The notes beneath the pieces were generated by a model, which made no database searches, was not told where the DNA came from, and worked only from the letters and a program-made list of their open reading frames with translations. Shown piece after piece: positions 34,129 to 42,706 of a stretch of DNA of 58,790 bases (the first letter of the stretch is position 1; every line of letters begins with the position of its first letter). Origin of the DNA: Methylotenera_A sp049687015 (lineage in GTDB: Bacteria > Pseudomonadota > Gammaproteobacteria > Burkholderiales > Methylophilaceae); the NCBI GenBank assembly GCA_049687015.1, contig JBAVIP010000076.1, positions 1 to 58,790 of the forward strand, given 5' to 3'. A program made the position numbers and the translations under genes.

Positions 34129-34254
34129 TTAAAGACAGATGCCATGGAAGCCCCATGGATATTGGCTTGTAGGACGGATTGGTTTACGTAATCCGCCGAA
34201 AGAAAGTTTAATTCATGCGGCGCAATACGCAAAGCTATTGCGCCCTACGCGGGC
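34129..34254 (+). repeat. Dispersed intergenic repeat, copy C
   Basis: Same orientation as copy A. It contains two hairpins: GGATT/AATCC around 34176-34193, and GGCGCAATA (34219-34227) with TATTGCGCC (34236-34244). Its end meets the stop codon of the DUF4124 gene. Confidence 0.85.
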
Positions 34255-34805
34255 TACTGACCAATGCTTCGTTGCTGTCGCGCTCGTTCTCTCGCCCGCA
34301 TTTTTATTGCACCCTCGCGCTGGGCATCAATAGTGATCGGTTTAAATTTATACAGATAGTTTTCGTCATCACAATCAACATCACGAACACGTTTACATTC
34401 CTTGATTGCCAGTTCTTTCCAGTTCAACAATGAATCACAATTCAAACCATACTTTTCCCGGCACTGCTGCTCTAAATCAAGTTCCACCGCCCAAATTGGA
34501 CCGTATTCTTGAACAAGACCTGAAAGTTTTCTAGTATTTTCATCGCTTAATGGAGCTGGCACATTTTCTTTCTGCTCTCGATTGACACGAAGCTTCTCCC
34601 GCTGTCTCTCCAGCTCTTGCTGAGCATGCTCTAAATCTACCTTGGGTGGCTGAGGGGGAATATAAACCGGATGAGCAGTCTTGCCATGAGGTGGTTTATC
34701 TGAATAAACAGTTTTTCCTTGCTCATCCACCCATTTGTAGATGCTTGCACCCAAGGCGGCCATCGCGAGAAAGAATAGTAGAAGCACTAACAACTTTTTG
34801 GGCAT
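34254..34805 (-). CDS. DUF4124 domain protein
   Basis: A 183-residue protein with an N-terminal hydrophobic segment (4-20, signal or anchor) followed by the DUF4124 motif IYKWVDEQGKTVYSDKPPHG (22-41), a short proline-rich stretch, a charged coiled coil (about 58-80) and a C-terminal part with Cys pairs (CREKYGLNC, CKRVRDVDC). Such proteins are envelope-associated and of unknown role in beta- and gammaproteobacteria. It lies downstream of dnaJ with about 60 bases between. Confidence 0.82.
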   Translation of the reverse strand: MPKKLLVLLLFFLAMAALGASIYKWVDEQGKTVYSDKPPHGKTAHPVYIPPQPPKVDLEHAQQELERQREKLRVNREQKENVPAPLSDENTRKLSGLVQEYGPIWAVELDLEQQCREKYGLNCDSLLNWKELAIKECKRVRDVDCDDENYLYKFKPITIDAQREGAIKMRARERARQQRSIGQ

Positions 34806-34866
34806 TTCATCCTCCGTGCAGTTGTGCTTGCCTCGATTATATGGGGCAGAATCAATTTAGCTTAGG

Positions 34867-36000
34867 TTACCCAAAAAAGTCTTTGGCTTTATCTACCCAG
34901 CTTTTGTTCTTTGGGCTGTGTTTACCTGCGTCAGCTTGCGTGCTGGTATCAAACTCACGCAGCAATTCTTTTTGTTTCTCGGTGAGTTTCACCGGTGTTT
35001 CTACCACTACATGCACCATTAAATCGCCGTGGTCAGATTGACGCAGCGGTTTAATGCCTTTGCCTTTTAGCCTGAACACGCCGCCAGTTTGGGTTTCTGC
35101 GGGTATCTTCATTTTGGCAGAGCCGCCTAACGTTGGCACTTCAATCTCGCCGCCTAAAGCTGCCGTCGTAAAGCTGATTGGCATTTCGCAATGCAAATTG
35201 CCGCCATCACGTTGGAAAATTTCGTGTGCTTTTAAATGTATAACCACATATAAATCACCGGTGGGGCCGCCGTTCACGCCAGCTTCGCCTTCTCCGCTTA
35301 AACGTATGCGATCGCCTTCATCCACGCCTGCGGGGATTTTGACGGACAAGGTTTTGTTTTGTTTAATGCGACCAGCGCCACTGCAAGTAGGGCAGGGGTC
35401 TTTGACCATTTTGCCGTTGCCATGACATTTTGGGCAGGTTTGCTGTACCGAAAAAAAGCCTTGTTGCATACGTACTTGGCCATGCCCACCACAGGTGGTG
35501 CAGGTCACAGGTTGTGTGCCGGGCCGTGCGCCAGAGCCTTTACAGGTTTCGCATGTAGCTTGCACGGGGATACGTATTTTGGTCTCGGTGCCTTTGGCTG
35601 CGTCTTCCAGGCTAATTTCCATGTTGTAGCGTAAATCTGCACCACGGTATACGTTGTTGCGTTGTCCGCCAGCGCGACCACCGCCAAAAATATCGCCAAA
35701 AATATCGCCGAAAGCATCGCTGAAGCCGGCTCCGCCAAAGCCGCCAGCGCCGCCAAATCCACCGGCACCTTGTTCTACGCCAGCATGGCCATATTGGTCG
35801 TAAGCAGCACGTTTTTGGCTGTCAGATAACATCTCATAGGCCTCTTTCGCCTCTTTGAACTGCGCCTCTGATTTTGGATTGTCCGGATTACGGTCGGGGT
35901 GATACTTCATCGCCAGTTTGCGGTAAGATTTTTTGATCTCTTCTTCGGTGGCGTCTTTGTTAACACCTAATACTTCGTAGTAATCTCTTTTTGCAGCCAT
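34867..36000 (-). CDS. dnaJ: Chaperone DnaJ
   Basis: Type I Hsp40 of 377 residues: J domain with HPD in MKYHPDRNP (about 31-39), Gly/Phe-rich linker (about 78-115), four zinc-finger repeats CETCKGSG, CTTCGGHG, CPKCHGNG and CPTCSGAG, then the two substrate-binding domains. It stimulates DnaK ATPase. It is third in grpE-dnaK-dnaJ, separated from dnaK by a hairpin. Confidence 0.98.
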   Translation of the reverse strand: MAAKRDYYEVLGVNKDATEEEIKKSYRKLAMKYHPDRNPDNPKSEAQFKEAKEAYEMLSDSQKRAAYDQYGHAGVEQGAGGFGGAGGFGGAGFSDAFGDIFGDIFGGGRAGGQRNNVYRGADLRYNMEISLEDAAKGTETKIRIPVQATCETCKGSGARPGTQPVTCTTCGGHGQVRMQQGFFSVQQTCPKCHGNGKMVKDPCPTCSGAGRIKQNKTLSVKIPAGVDEGDRIRLSGEGEAGVNGGPTGDLYVVIHLKAHEIFQRDGGNLHCEMPISFTTAALGGEIEVPTLGGSAKMKIPAETQTGGVFRLKGKGIKPLRQSDHGDLMVHVVVETPVKLTEKQKELLREFDTSTQADAGKHSPKNKSWVDKAKDFFG

Positions 36001-36044
36001 TTTTTATCCAATTACTTTAATGAAAATGTTGAGTTAGGCATAGA

Positions 36045-36067
36045 CAAAAGCCACGATGGTCGTGGCT
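36045..36067 (-). terminator. Hairpin between dnaK and dnaJ
   Basis: On the minus strand AGCCACGA pairs with TCGTGGCT around a 3-base loop, followed by TTTTGTC. It probably allows partial read-through, lowering dnaJ relative to dnaK. Confidence 0.65.
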
Positions 36068-36100
36068 CTTGTCTTACAGGCTAATCTCTGTCGTGTTGCA

Positions 36101-38023
36101 TTAGTCTTTTTTCACTTCTTCGAACTCTGCGTCTACGACTTCGGCATCTACCGTTTTTTCACCTTCCGGGCTTGCCTGTGCGCTTTGCGTATTGGCTTGC
36201 GCTTGTTGCTCGGCATAAATTTTTTCGCCCATCTTTTGTGATGCTTCCATCAGTGCATTGGTTTTCGCTTCGATGGTTTCTTTATCGCCATCTTTTATCA
36301 CGTCTTCCACGTCTTTAATTGCCGCTTCAATTTTTGCTTTTTCATCTGCATCCAGCTTGTCGCCGTGCTCGGCGAGTGATTTTTTCACGCTGTGTACCAT
36401 GCCGTCTGCGGCGTTACGTGCATCCACCAATTCTCGCAGTTTTTTGTCTTCGTCTGCGTGAGCGGCTGCATCTTCTTCCATGCGTTTAATTTCATCTTCA
36501 CTCAAGCCGCTGTTGGCTTTGATGGTGATTTTGTTTTCTTTGCCAGTGGCTTTATCTTTTGCAGAAACATGCAAAATACCGTTGGCATCAATGTCAAACG
36601 TCACCTCAATTTGCGGCATGCCGCGCGGTGCTGGTGGAATATCGCTCAAGTTGAATTGACCAAGCGATTTGTTGCCGCTGGCCATTTCGCGCTCACCCTG
36701 CAACACCTGAATGGTTACGGCGTTTTGGTTATCCTCAGCGGTTGAGAAAGTTTGCGCAGCCTTGGTCGGAATCGTGGTATTTTTCTTGATGAGCTTGGTC
36801 ATCACGCCGCCCAGTGTTTCAATACCAAGCGAGAGTGGCGTTACGTCAAGCAACAGCACGTCTTTCACGTCGCCTTGCAATACGCCACCTTGAATTGCCG
36901 CGCCCACAGCCACAGCCTCATCAGGATTCACGTCTTTGCGTGGCTCTTTGCCGAAGATTTCTTTTACTTTCTCTTGCACTTTTGGCATACGGCTTTGACC
37001 GCCAACCAAAATCACGTCGGTAATGTCATCAATTGAAACACCCGCATCCTTAATCGCCGTTTTACAAGGCGCGATGGTGCGTTCGATTAAATCATCCACA
37101 AGAGATTCTAATTTCGCACGTGTGATTTTTACCACCAAGTGCTTCGGACCTGTCGCATCTGCTGTGATGTATGGCAAATTCACTTCAGTCTGTGTTGCGC
37201 CTGAGAGTTCGATTTTGGCTTTTTCAGCTGCTTCTTTTAAGCGTTGCTTGGCCAATAAGTCGTTACGCAAGTCTAGACCATTTTCTTTTTTGAACTCGTC
37301 TGCTAAAAAGTCGATGATGCGGTTATCAAAGTCTTCGCCGCCGAGGAATGTATCGCCGTTGGTCGAAAGCACTTCAAATTGATGCTCACCTTCAATGCTG
37401 GAGATTTCAATAATCGAAACGTCAAAAGTACCACCGCCCAAGTCATAGACGGCAATTTTGCGGTCGCCTTCCTGTTTGTCCAAACCAAATGCCAGCGCTG
37501 CTGCAGTCGGTTCGTTGATGATACGTTTTACATCCAGGCCTGCGATACGGCCAGCGTCTTTAGTGGCTTGGCGCTGACTGTCGTTAAAGTAAGCAGGCAC
37601 TGTAATCACCGCTTCAGTCACTTCTTCGCCCAGATAATCTTCGGCGGTTTTCTTCATTTTGCGCAGTACTTCAGCCGAGATTTGTGGTGGCGCCATTTTC
37701 TGGCCGCGCACTTCTACCCATGCATCACCATTGTCCGCTTTGGCAATGGTGTAAGGCATGAGTTTAATGTCTTTTTGTACTTCTTTTTCTTCAAAGCGAC
37801 GCCCAATCAGACGTTTCACTGCAAATAGCGTATTTTTTGGGTTAGTCACCGCTTGGCGCTTAGCTGGCGCACCAGCCAAAATCTCGCCATCTTCCTGATA
37901 AGCGATAATAGAAGGTGTGGTGCGTGTGCCTTCTGCATTCTCAATCACACGCGGCTTGCCGCCTTCCATTACGGCGACGCAAGAGTTTGTTGTGCCTAAG
38001 TCAATACCAATAATTTTGCCCAT
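36101..38023 (-). CDS. dnaK: Chaperone DnaK (Hsp70)
   Basis: A 640-residue Hsp70. The N-terminus GIDLGTTNSCVAV binds phosphate; VYDLGGGTFDVSI and VILVGGQSRMPKVQ are further ATPase motifs; the interdomain linker DVLLLDVTPLSLGIE and a C-terminal lid ending VDAEFEEVKKD complete it. A sigma-32 promoter match lies at 38071-38098, so dnaK can be transcribed separately from grpE. Confidence 0.99.
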   Translation of the reverse strand: MGKIIGIDLGTTNSCVAVMEGGKPRVIENAEGTRTTPSIIAYQEDGEILAGAPAKRQAVTNPKNTLFAVKRLIGRRFEEKEVQKDIKLMPYTIAKADNGDAWVEVRGQKMAPPQISAEVLRKMKKTAEDYLGEEVTEAVITVPAYFNDSQRQATKDAGRIAGLDVKRIINEPTAAALAFGLDKQEGDRKIAVYDLGGGTFDVSIIEISSIEGEHQFEVLSTNGDTFLGGEDFDNRIIDFLADEFKKENGLDLRNDLLAKQRLKEAAEKAKIELSGATQTEVNLPYITADATGPKHLVVKITRAKLESLVDDLIERTIAPCKTAIKDAGVSIDDITDVILVGGQSRMPKVQEKVKEIFGKEPRKDVNPDEAVAVGAAIQGGVLQGDVKDVLLLDVTPLSLGIETLGGVMTKLIKKNTTIPTKAAQTFSTAEDNQNAVTIQVLQGEREMASGNKSLGQFNLSDIPPAPRGMPQIEVTFDIDANGILHVSAKDKATGKENKITIKANSGLSEDEIKRMEEDAAAHADEDKKLRELVDARNAADGMVHSVKKSLAEHGDKLDADEKAKIEAAIKDVEDVIKDGDKETIEAKTNALMEASQKMGEKIYAEQQAQANTQSAQASPEGEKTVDAEVVDAEFEEVKKD

Positions 38024-38070
38024 GTTTCGTTCCTTTTAAATTCTTAAAGTTATAAATCAACCTAAAGCCT

Positions 38071-38098
38071 ATGTGGGGTGGGTTTTTACCATTTCAAT
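38071..38098 (-). promoter_or_regulatory. Sigma-32 promoter match before dnaK
   Basis: Minus strand: ATTGAAA (38098-38092), 13-base spacer, CCCCACAT (38078-38071). Compared with CTTGAAA-N(12-15)-CCCCATNT this is a fair match. Confidence 0.6.
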
Positions 38099-38134
38099 AG
38101 TTAAAAACTCAATAGCCTTAAATTTTTAAGGTAA

Positions 38135-38647
38135 TTATTTTGCCACCGTCACCAATGCTGGCCTTAACACGCGGTCATTCAGCGTATAGCCTTTTTGCAG
38201 CACGCTGGTGACTGTATTGGGTTCGCCGCTGTTTTCCAGCATGCTGATGGCTTGATGTTTGTTCGGGTCGAATTTTTCGCCAACAGGGTTTACTTCTGCA
38301 ATATTGAATTTTTCGAACACTGAGCTGAGTTGCTTGGCGGTAAGTTCCACGCCGTTTTTGTAGCTGGCGACATCCGCGTTACCGACGGCGAGTGCGGCAT
38401 CTAAACTGTCTTTTACCGCCAGTAACTCTCCGCTGAATTTTTCCAGTGCAAATTTACGCGCTTTATCGATATCATCCATCGCACGGCGGCGAATATTTTC
38501 GCCTTCTGCTTTGACGTATAGCACACTGGCTTTGGCTTCTTCTAGCGCGGCTTCCAGTTCTGCTATGCGTGCTTCTGGTGATTGTGCTGCTTCAGATCCC
38601 ATTGTCGTTTCTTGTTCGGCTTGTTGATTATTTTGATCTTCCTGCAT
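38135..38647 (-). CDS. grpE: Nucleotide exchange factor GrpE
   Basis: A 170-residue GrpE: disordered Gln/Glu-rich start, long coiled coil (about 25-75, with YVKAEGENIRRRAMDDIDKA), and the C-terminal beta domain including GEKFDPNKHQAI and VLQKGYTLNDRVLRPALVTV. It releases ADP from DnaK. First gene of the chaperone cluster, with a strong sigma-32 promoter upstream. Confidence 0.97.
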   Translation of the reverse strand: MQEDQNNQQAEQETTMGSEAAQSPEARIAELEAALEEAKASVLYVKAEGENIRRRAMDDIDKARKFALEKFSGELLAVKDSLDAALAVGNADVASYKNGVELTAKQLSSVFEKFNIAEVNPVGEKFDPNKHQAISMLENSGEPNTVTSVLQKGYTLNDRVLRPALVTVAK

Positions 38648-38687
38648 GTGTTTCCCCTGTTAATCTATCTTAATAACACTAATGGAA

Positions 38688-38715
38688 AAATGGGGATAGC
38701 CCATTTAATTTGAAG
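38688..38715 (-). promoter_or_regulatory. Sigma-32 heat-shock promoter of grpE
   Basis: Minus strand: CTTCAAA (38715-38709), 13-base spacer, CCCCATTT (38695-38688). The -10 is a perfect match to CCCCATNT and the -35 differs at one base from CTTGAAA. It lies about 40 bases before the grpE ATG. Confidence 0.85.
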
Positions 38716-38733
38716 TTAAAACTAAAGTTTTTT

Positions 38734-39732
38734 TTAGAGAATTTTTCTAAGTGAAGCAAAAACTTCATCCACGCTTGGTATTTTTGCTACGCCGCCAAGG
38801 TTAATGGCTTGTGCTTGTGTACCAGCCAGTACGCCTGTAAGCGCAGGGTTGGTGTCAGTATAAATGGCGATAGTGGGTTTATTGAGCGCAGCTGCAAGGT
38901 GTGACAAACCGGTATCTACGCCGATTGCCGCTTTGGCGCCAGCAATCACGCCAGCAAGCGCATGGATATTGAGTTTTGGGAGGACAATGCTGTTTGGTGC
39001 TTGCTGCTGAATGGCTTGTGCACGTGCTTGCTCTGTCTCGTTCGCCCAAGGCAAGGCTAAGCTCAGGCCCTGATTCTTGAGTTGCCTGCCTAAATCTATC
39101 CAGTGTTGTACTGGCCACAGCTTGCTATCGCGGCTGGTGCCGTGCAGGGCTACAATGTAACTACCCTGCAAGCCACCAATATCTAAACCAGTGGCCGCCT
39201 GGCTTCCAGAGGCATTGTTATTAGTGTTTTTGGCTGATATGCCGTAATCCGGTGCGTCTATCGGGGCCGCATAGCACAAGCTAAACGCGGCTAACGTGCG
39301 GTTTCTAACAACTGCATGTTGTTGATACGAAATCGCATAAGTTTTATCGTAGAACCAACTGGCAAGCGACTCGCGGATGGAGTTTTTATCGTAACCATGT
39401 TTGATGCCGTTTGCAGCGCATGTGATTAAGGCACTTTTAAGCAAGCCTTGCGTATCAATGATCGCATCATATTGATTTTGTTTAATTAAGTTTTTAAAAG
39501 CAGTAATTTCTGCCCACGTATTTTGGCTGAAAATGTGCTTTTTCCAGCGCCTTATGGCGACCGTCATCACTTGGTTCACATCAGGATGCAGGCGCGGAAT
39601 ATCTGCAAACGCCTCCTCTACAACCCAGTCAATATGCGCATCTGGGAAATGTTGCAAAATATCGTTTACCACCGGTAAACAATGAACCACATCGCCCAAA
39701 GAAGAGGTTTTAACAATGAGAATTTTTTTCAC
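38734..39732 (-). CDS. waaC: Lipopolysaccharide heptosyltransferase I
   Basis: GT9 enzyme that adds the first L,D-heptose to Kdo2-lipid A. The 332 residues start MKKILIVKTSSLGDVVHCLP (acceptor loop), continue DWVVEEAFADIPRLHPDVNQ, and contain the ADP-heptose-binding C-terminal part (ALHGTSRDSKLWP; IGVDTGLSHLAAAL). Divergent from waaG, about 60 bases apart. Confidence 0.94.
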   Translation of the reverse strand: MKKILIVKTSSLGDVVHCLPVVNDILQHFPDAHIDWVVEEAFADIPRLHPDVNQVMTVAIRRWKKHIFSQNTWAEITAFKNLIKQNQYDAIIDTQGLLKSALITCAANGIKHGYDKNSIRESLASWFYDKTYAISYQQHAVVRNRTLAAFSLCYAAPIDAPDYGISAKNTNNNASGSQAATGLDIGGLQGSYIVALHGTSRDSKLWPVQHWIDLGRQLKNQGLSLALPWANETEQARAQAIQQQAPNSIVLPKLNIHALAGVIAGAKAAIGVDTGLSHLAAALNKPTIAIYTDTNPALTGVLAGTQAQAINLGGVAKIPSVDEVFASLRKIL

Positions 39733-39789
39733 AGTGGCATTTTCGCATACAATTAGCGTTTTTCACCTACTGAAAAAGTCTGGCACAGC

Positions 39790-40944
39790 TTGAAATTCGC
39801 GTTTTTAATTTTTAAATATTTTCCTTACGGCGGCATGCAGCGCGATATGCTGCGTACCGCCAATGAACTGGTGAAGCGTGGACATCAAGTGGAAGTTTTT
39901 ACTTTAAGCTGGGATGGCGAATTGCCGACGCAAGCGACGGCGCAGCAAATAAAAGTGCATGTGCTGCCGCAAAAGGGATTGTTTAATTATCAGCGCTATC
40001 AAAAATTTATCGATGCGGCATTCGCACAAATTAAAGCAGGCAGTTTTGATTATGTTTTCGGCTACAACCGTATGGCAGGGCTGGATGCCCACTTTGCCGC
40101 AGACCCTTGTTTTGTCGAACGCGCACACAAACAGCGCCATTTTCTGTACCGGCTTTTACCTCGCTTCAAATGGTTTGCAGCGTGCGAAAAAGCTATCTTT
40201 TCGAGTGTGTCTAAAACAGAAATTTTAGCGGTTTCACTCACTGAAAAGCCGCATTTTCAGCATTGGTATGGCACACAGGACGCGCGCTTTCACTATATCC
40301 CGCCATTCCTCTCACCTGAGCGTTTTGTGCTGCAAGACAAGCTGGCTATGCGCGCGCATTTGCGTAATGCGTTTGGCTTTGGTGCGGCCGATTTTGTATA
40401 TTTGCTGACAGGTTCCGGTTTTTCCATGAAAGGGCTGGATCGAGCGATTCTAGCGCTGGCGGCGTTGCCAGAGGATTTGCGTGTCAATACACGGCTGGTG
40501 GCAGCGGGGCAGGATAACCCGCGCGAATTCAAAAAATTGGCGAAAAAACTTGGGCTTGAAAAGCATGTCATTATCTCAAAAGGTCGTCCTGATACTCCGC
40601 AGCTGATGCAAGGTGCGGATGTCTGCACACACCCCGCGCGGCGCGAAAACACCGGGCTGGTGATTCTGGAAGGCATGGCCTGCGGCGCACCCATGCTGGT
40701 GACGGCCAGCTGTGGCTATGCACACTATGTGGCTGAGGCTGATGCCGGAATTGTGAGTGCGATGCCGTTTGACCAGGAAAAATTTAATGCACAATTTTTA
40801 GAAATGCGGCAATCAGACCAAAAAGAAAAGTGGGCGGCGAATGGCCTCAAGTATACACAACTTATCATGCAGGCAAACGACGGCAGTGCCGAGGCCAATA
40901 TTCTGATCGAGCTTGCCCAACGTAAAAAGGCGGGCATATCATGA
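39790..40944 (+). CDS. waaG: LPS core glucosyltransferase WaaG-like (GT4)
   Basis: A 384-residue GT4 enzyme that probably transfers the first hexose to heptose II. The start FLIFKYFPYGGMQRDMLRTA matches WaaG closely. The donor-binding half contains LLTGSGFSMKGLDRAILALA and the E-x7-E motif within HPARRENTGLVILEGMACGA. Start is a TTG at 39790. Its end overlaps waaP by 4 bases. Confidence 0.92.
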   Translation: MKFAFLIFKYFPYGGMQRDMLRTANELVKRGHQVEVFTLSWDGELPTQATAQQIKVHVLPQKGLFNYQRYQKFIDAAFAQIKAGSFDYVFGYNRMAGLDAHFAADPCFVERAHKQRHFLYRLLPRFKWFAACEKAIFSSVSKTEILAVSLTEKPHFQHWYGTQDARFHYIPPFLSPERFVLQDKLAMRAHLRNAFGFGAADFVYLLTGSGFSMKGLDRAILALAALPEDLRVNTRLVAAGQDNPREFKKLAKKLGLEKHVIISKGRPDTPQLMQGADVCTHPARRENTGLVILEGMACGAPMLVTASCGYAHYVAEADAGIVSAMPFDQEKFNAQFLEMRQSDQKEKWAANGLKYTQLIMQANDGSAEANILIELAQRKKAGIS

Positions 40945-41783
40945 AAAACGTGCTGGTTGTACCCGACGAAATCAGGCAGCATCTTGCTGGTGATGATGCC
41001 TTTGCGGCGCTCATGCAGCTCTCGGGCAAAGCCTTTCGTGATGTGCGTGGCCGTAAAACCATGCAAGTCACTTTTGGTTCTCTCGACAAAGATGTCGACG
41101 GTGGCGGCAAAAGCTACTTTATCAAGCAGCATTTTGGCGTGGGCTGGGGCGAGATTCTTAAGAACTTAATTAGTTTTAAACAACCGATTTTAGGTGCAAT
41201 GACAGAGGTACGCGCCATCCAAAAACTGGGTGATATCGGCATAGCTACTACGCCATTAGTGGCTTATGGACAGCGCGGTTGCAATCCAGCCAGTTTGCAA
41301 TCGTTTGTGATGACAGAAGATTTGGGCGACATTGTTTCATTGGAAGATTTGTGCGCCGATTGGAAAACCAACCCGCCAAGCATGGTGTTTAAACAAAAAC
41401 TCATTATTGCCATCGCGCAACTTGCGGCAAAGTTGCACGAAGCAGGTTTATGCCACCGCGATTTTTATCTGTGCCATTTTGTGCTCAAGAAACAAGCGCT
41501 GGAACAGGGCAATATTGGCTTGTATTTGATTGATTTGCACCGCATGCTGCAAGGCCAGCCAAGCAATGGCGGCGCGGTTATGAAAGATATTGCAGGCTTG
41601 TATTTCTCTGCTATTGACAGCGGCTTTACGGACGAAGATTGGGTGTTGTTCAAGCAGCATTATTTGCCGCAAACGGCCGAATTCTGGAATAAAGTAGAAG
41701 TGCGTGCAAACTGGCTTTATACCAAATTTCATAGTGAAAAATTTCAAAAAAGACTTTCTGCCGAGAAGTCTAGTTTAGGTTAA
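40941..41783 (+). CDS. waaP: LPS core heptose(I) kinase WaaP
   Basis: A 280-residue kinase-fold enzyme phosphorylating heptose I of the inner core. Lys62 in YFIKQHFGVGWGE, a catalytic loop CHRDFYLCHF (171-180, Asp174) and LIDLHRM (Asp198) are present. Coupled to waaG by ATGA overlap; its stop region overlaps the convergent acyltransferase gene by 4 bases. Core phosphates stabilise the outer membrane through divalent cations. Confidence 0.94.
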   Translation: MKNVLVVPDEIRQHLAGDDAFAALMQLSGKAFRDVRGRKTMQVTFGSLDKDVDGGGKSYFIKQHFGVGWGEILKNLISFKQPILGAMTEVRAIQKLGDIGIATTPLVAYGQRGCNPASLQSFVMTEDLGDIVSLEDLCADWKTNPPSMVFKQKLIIAIAQLAAKLHEAGLCHRDFYLCHFVLKKQALEQGNIGLYLIDLHRMLQGQPSNGGAVMKDIAGLYFSAIDSGFTDEDWVLFKQHYLPQTAEFWNKVEVRANWLYTKFHSEKFQKRLSAEKSSLG

Positions 41784-42646
41784 TCAGCTTGGTCGTTAGG
41801 AGAAGCCTCCTTGTTCATGGCGTGCCTTCTTATCTTGTAGCGATTATAACGCCATAAATACTGTTCCGGTTTTTGTGCGATTTGCCGCTCAATGGCTTGG
41901 TTAAGCAAGGCGGGCGTGGCGATAGAGTCTAGTTTGGTGAGGTGGATTTCGTAACCTTCGCCATCCGCCAGCCGTTCACCGTACGCCATGATCACGGTTG
42001 CACCGGTTTTTTCTGCCAGTTTGCTGGCAAGTGTCATGGTATAAGCCGGCTTTCCAAAAAAATCTGCCCATTCGCCTTCACCGGCAGCAGGAATCTGATC
42101 TGGCAAAATGCCAATGGCCTCGCCCTTCTTGAGTGTCTGCATGAGCTTGCGCACCCCTCCGGCGTTGGCCTCCGCTAAGGTAACCCCGGTGCGCACACGG
42201 CCTTGCAGAATAAATTGATGGAGCGCTTTTATTTTTGGTGGTCGGTAAAGCACGGTAATGGGATGTTTGGAGCCATAATAAATGGAGGTAATTTCAAAGC
42301 AGCCCAGATGTGGTGTTAAGAAAATAATGCCCTTGCCTAGTTGCAGTGCATCCTTAACCACGGACCAGTCATGCACCTTTTTAACTAAAGGCAATAATTC
42401 GGTTTCTTTTTTTTGCCAAATTGCCAGAGTTTCTAAAATAGCTTTACCGGTTTCTCCAATATTTTCATGCAGAATTTTGTTAAAGTGCTTGTCGTCACTA
42501 GCTAATCTGCTGGTTTGTAGATTCTCTTTCATTATTTTCGCAGACTTCGGCGAATAAAAATAAATCACCCAGCCAAACAGAACGCCTAATCGATGCGCTC
42601 CGGGTAATGATAAAATTGCAAACAATTTAAAAATAATTTTCAGCAT
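41780..42646 (-). CDS. LpxL/HtrB-type lysophospholipid or lipid A acyltransferase
   Basis: A 288-residue membrane-anchored acyltransferase. An N-terminal hydrophobic segment (about 5-30) is followed by the catalytic HX4E motif HLGCFE (113-118), YRPPKI and GILPDQIPAAGEGEW (substrate loop). It would transfer a secondary acyl chain to lipid A. It is the only minus-strand gene within the waaG-carbamoyltransferase stretch, overlapping waaP tail to tail. Confidence 0.88.
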   Translation of the reverse strand: MLKIIFKLFAILSLPGAHRLGVLFGWVIYFYSPKSAKIMKENLQTSRLASDDKHFNKILHENIGETGKAILETLAIWQKKETELLPLVKKVHDWSVVKDALQLGKGIIFLTPHLGCFEITSIYYGSKHPITVLYRPPKIKALHQFILQGRVRTGVTLAEANAGGVRKLMQTLKKGEAIGILPDQIPAAGEGEWADFFGKPAYTMTLASKLAEKTGATVIMAYGERLADGEGYEIHLTKLDSIATPALLNQAIERQIAQKPEQYLWRYNRYKIRRHAMNKEASPNDQAD

Positions 42647-42706
42647 TCAAAATAATCTAATGTCACAGCAATTAACTAGTTAATATGACATATTAAAGGA
42701 TATTTT

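Larger units (their letters stand above)
33925..34253. other. Intergenic region between copy 2 and the DUF4124 gene
   Basis: No intact gene. It holds the conserved upstream block of copy 2 (33970-34016), a decayed gene fragment (34032-34126) and dispersed repeat copy C (34129-34254). Confidence 0.8.

Noticed and set aside
26341..34254. Composite transposon or genomic island with integrase
   Set aside because: No transposase, integrase, terminal inverted repeats or tRNA junction were found; the flanking repeats are short intergenic elements.
34139..34433. Small plus-strand open frames across repeat copy C
   Set aside because: They cover the hairpin repeat and the 3' end of the DUF4124 gene in antisense; no family resemblance or ribosome-binding site.
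38116..38131. CCTTAAATTTTTAAGG palindrome between grpE and dnaK as a terminator
   Set aside because: The stem is almost all A/T with no T run placed after a stable hairpin; more likely chance in AT-rich DNA.
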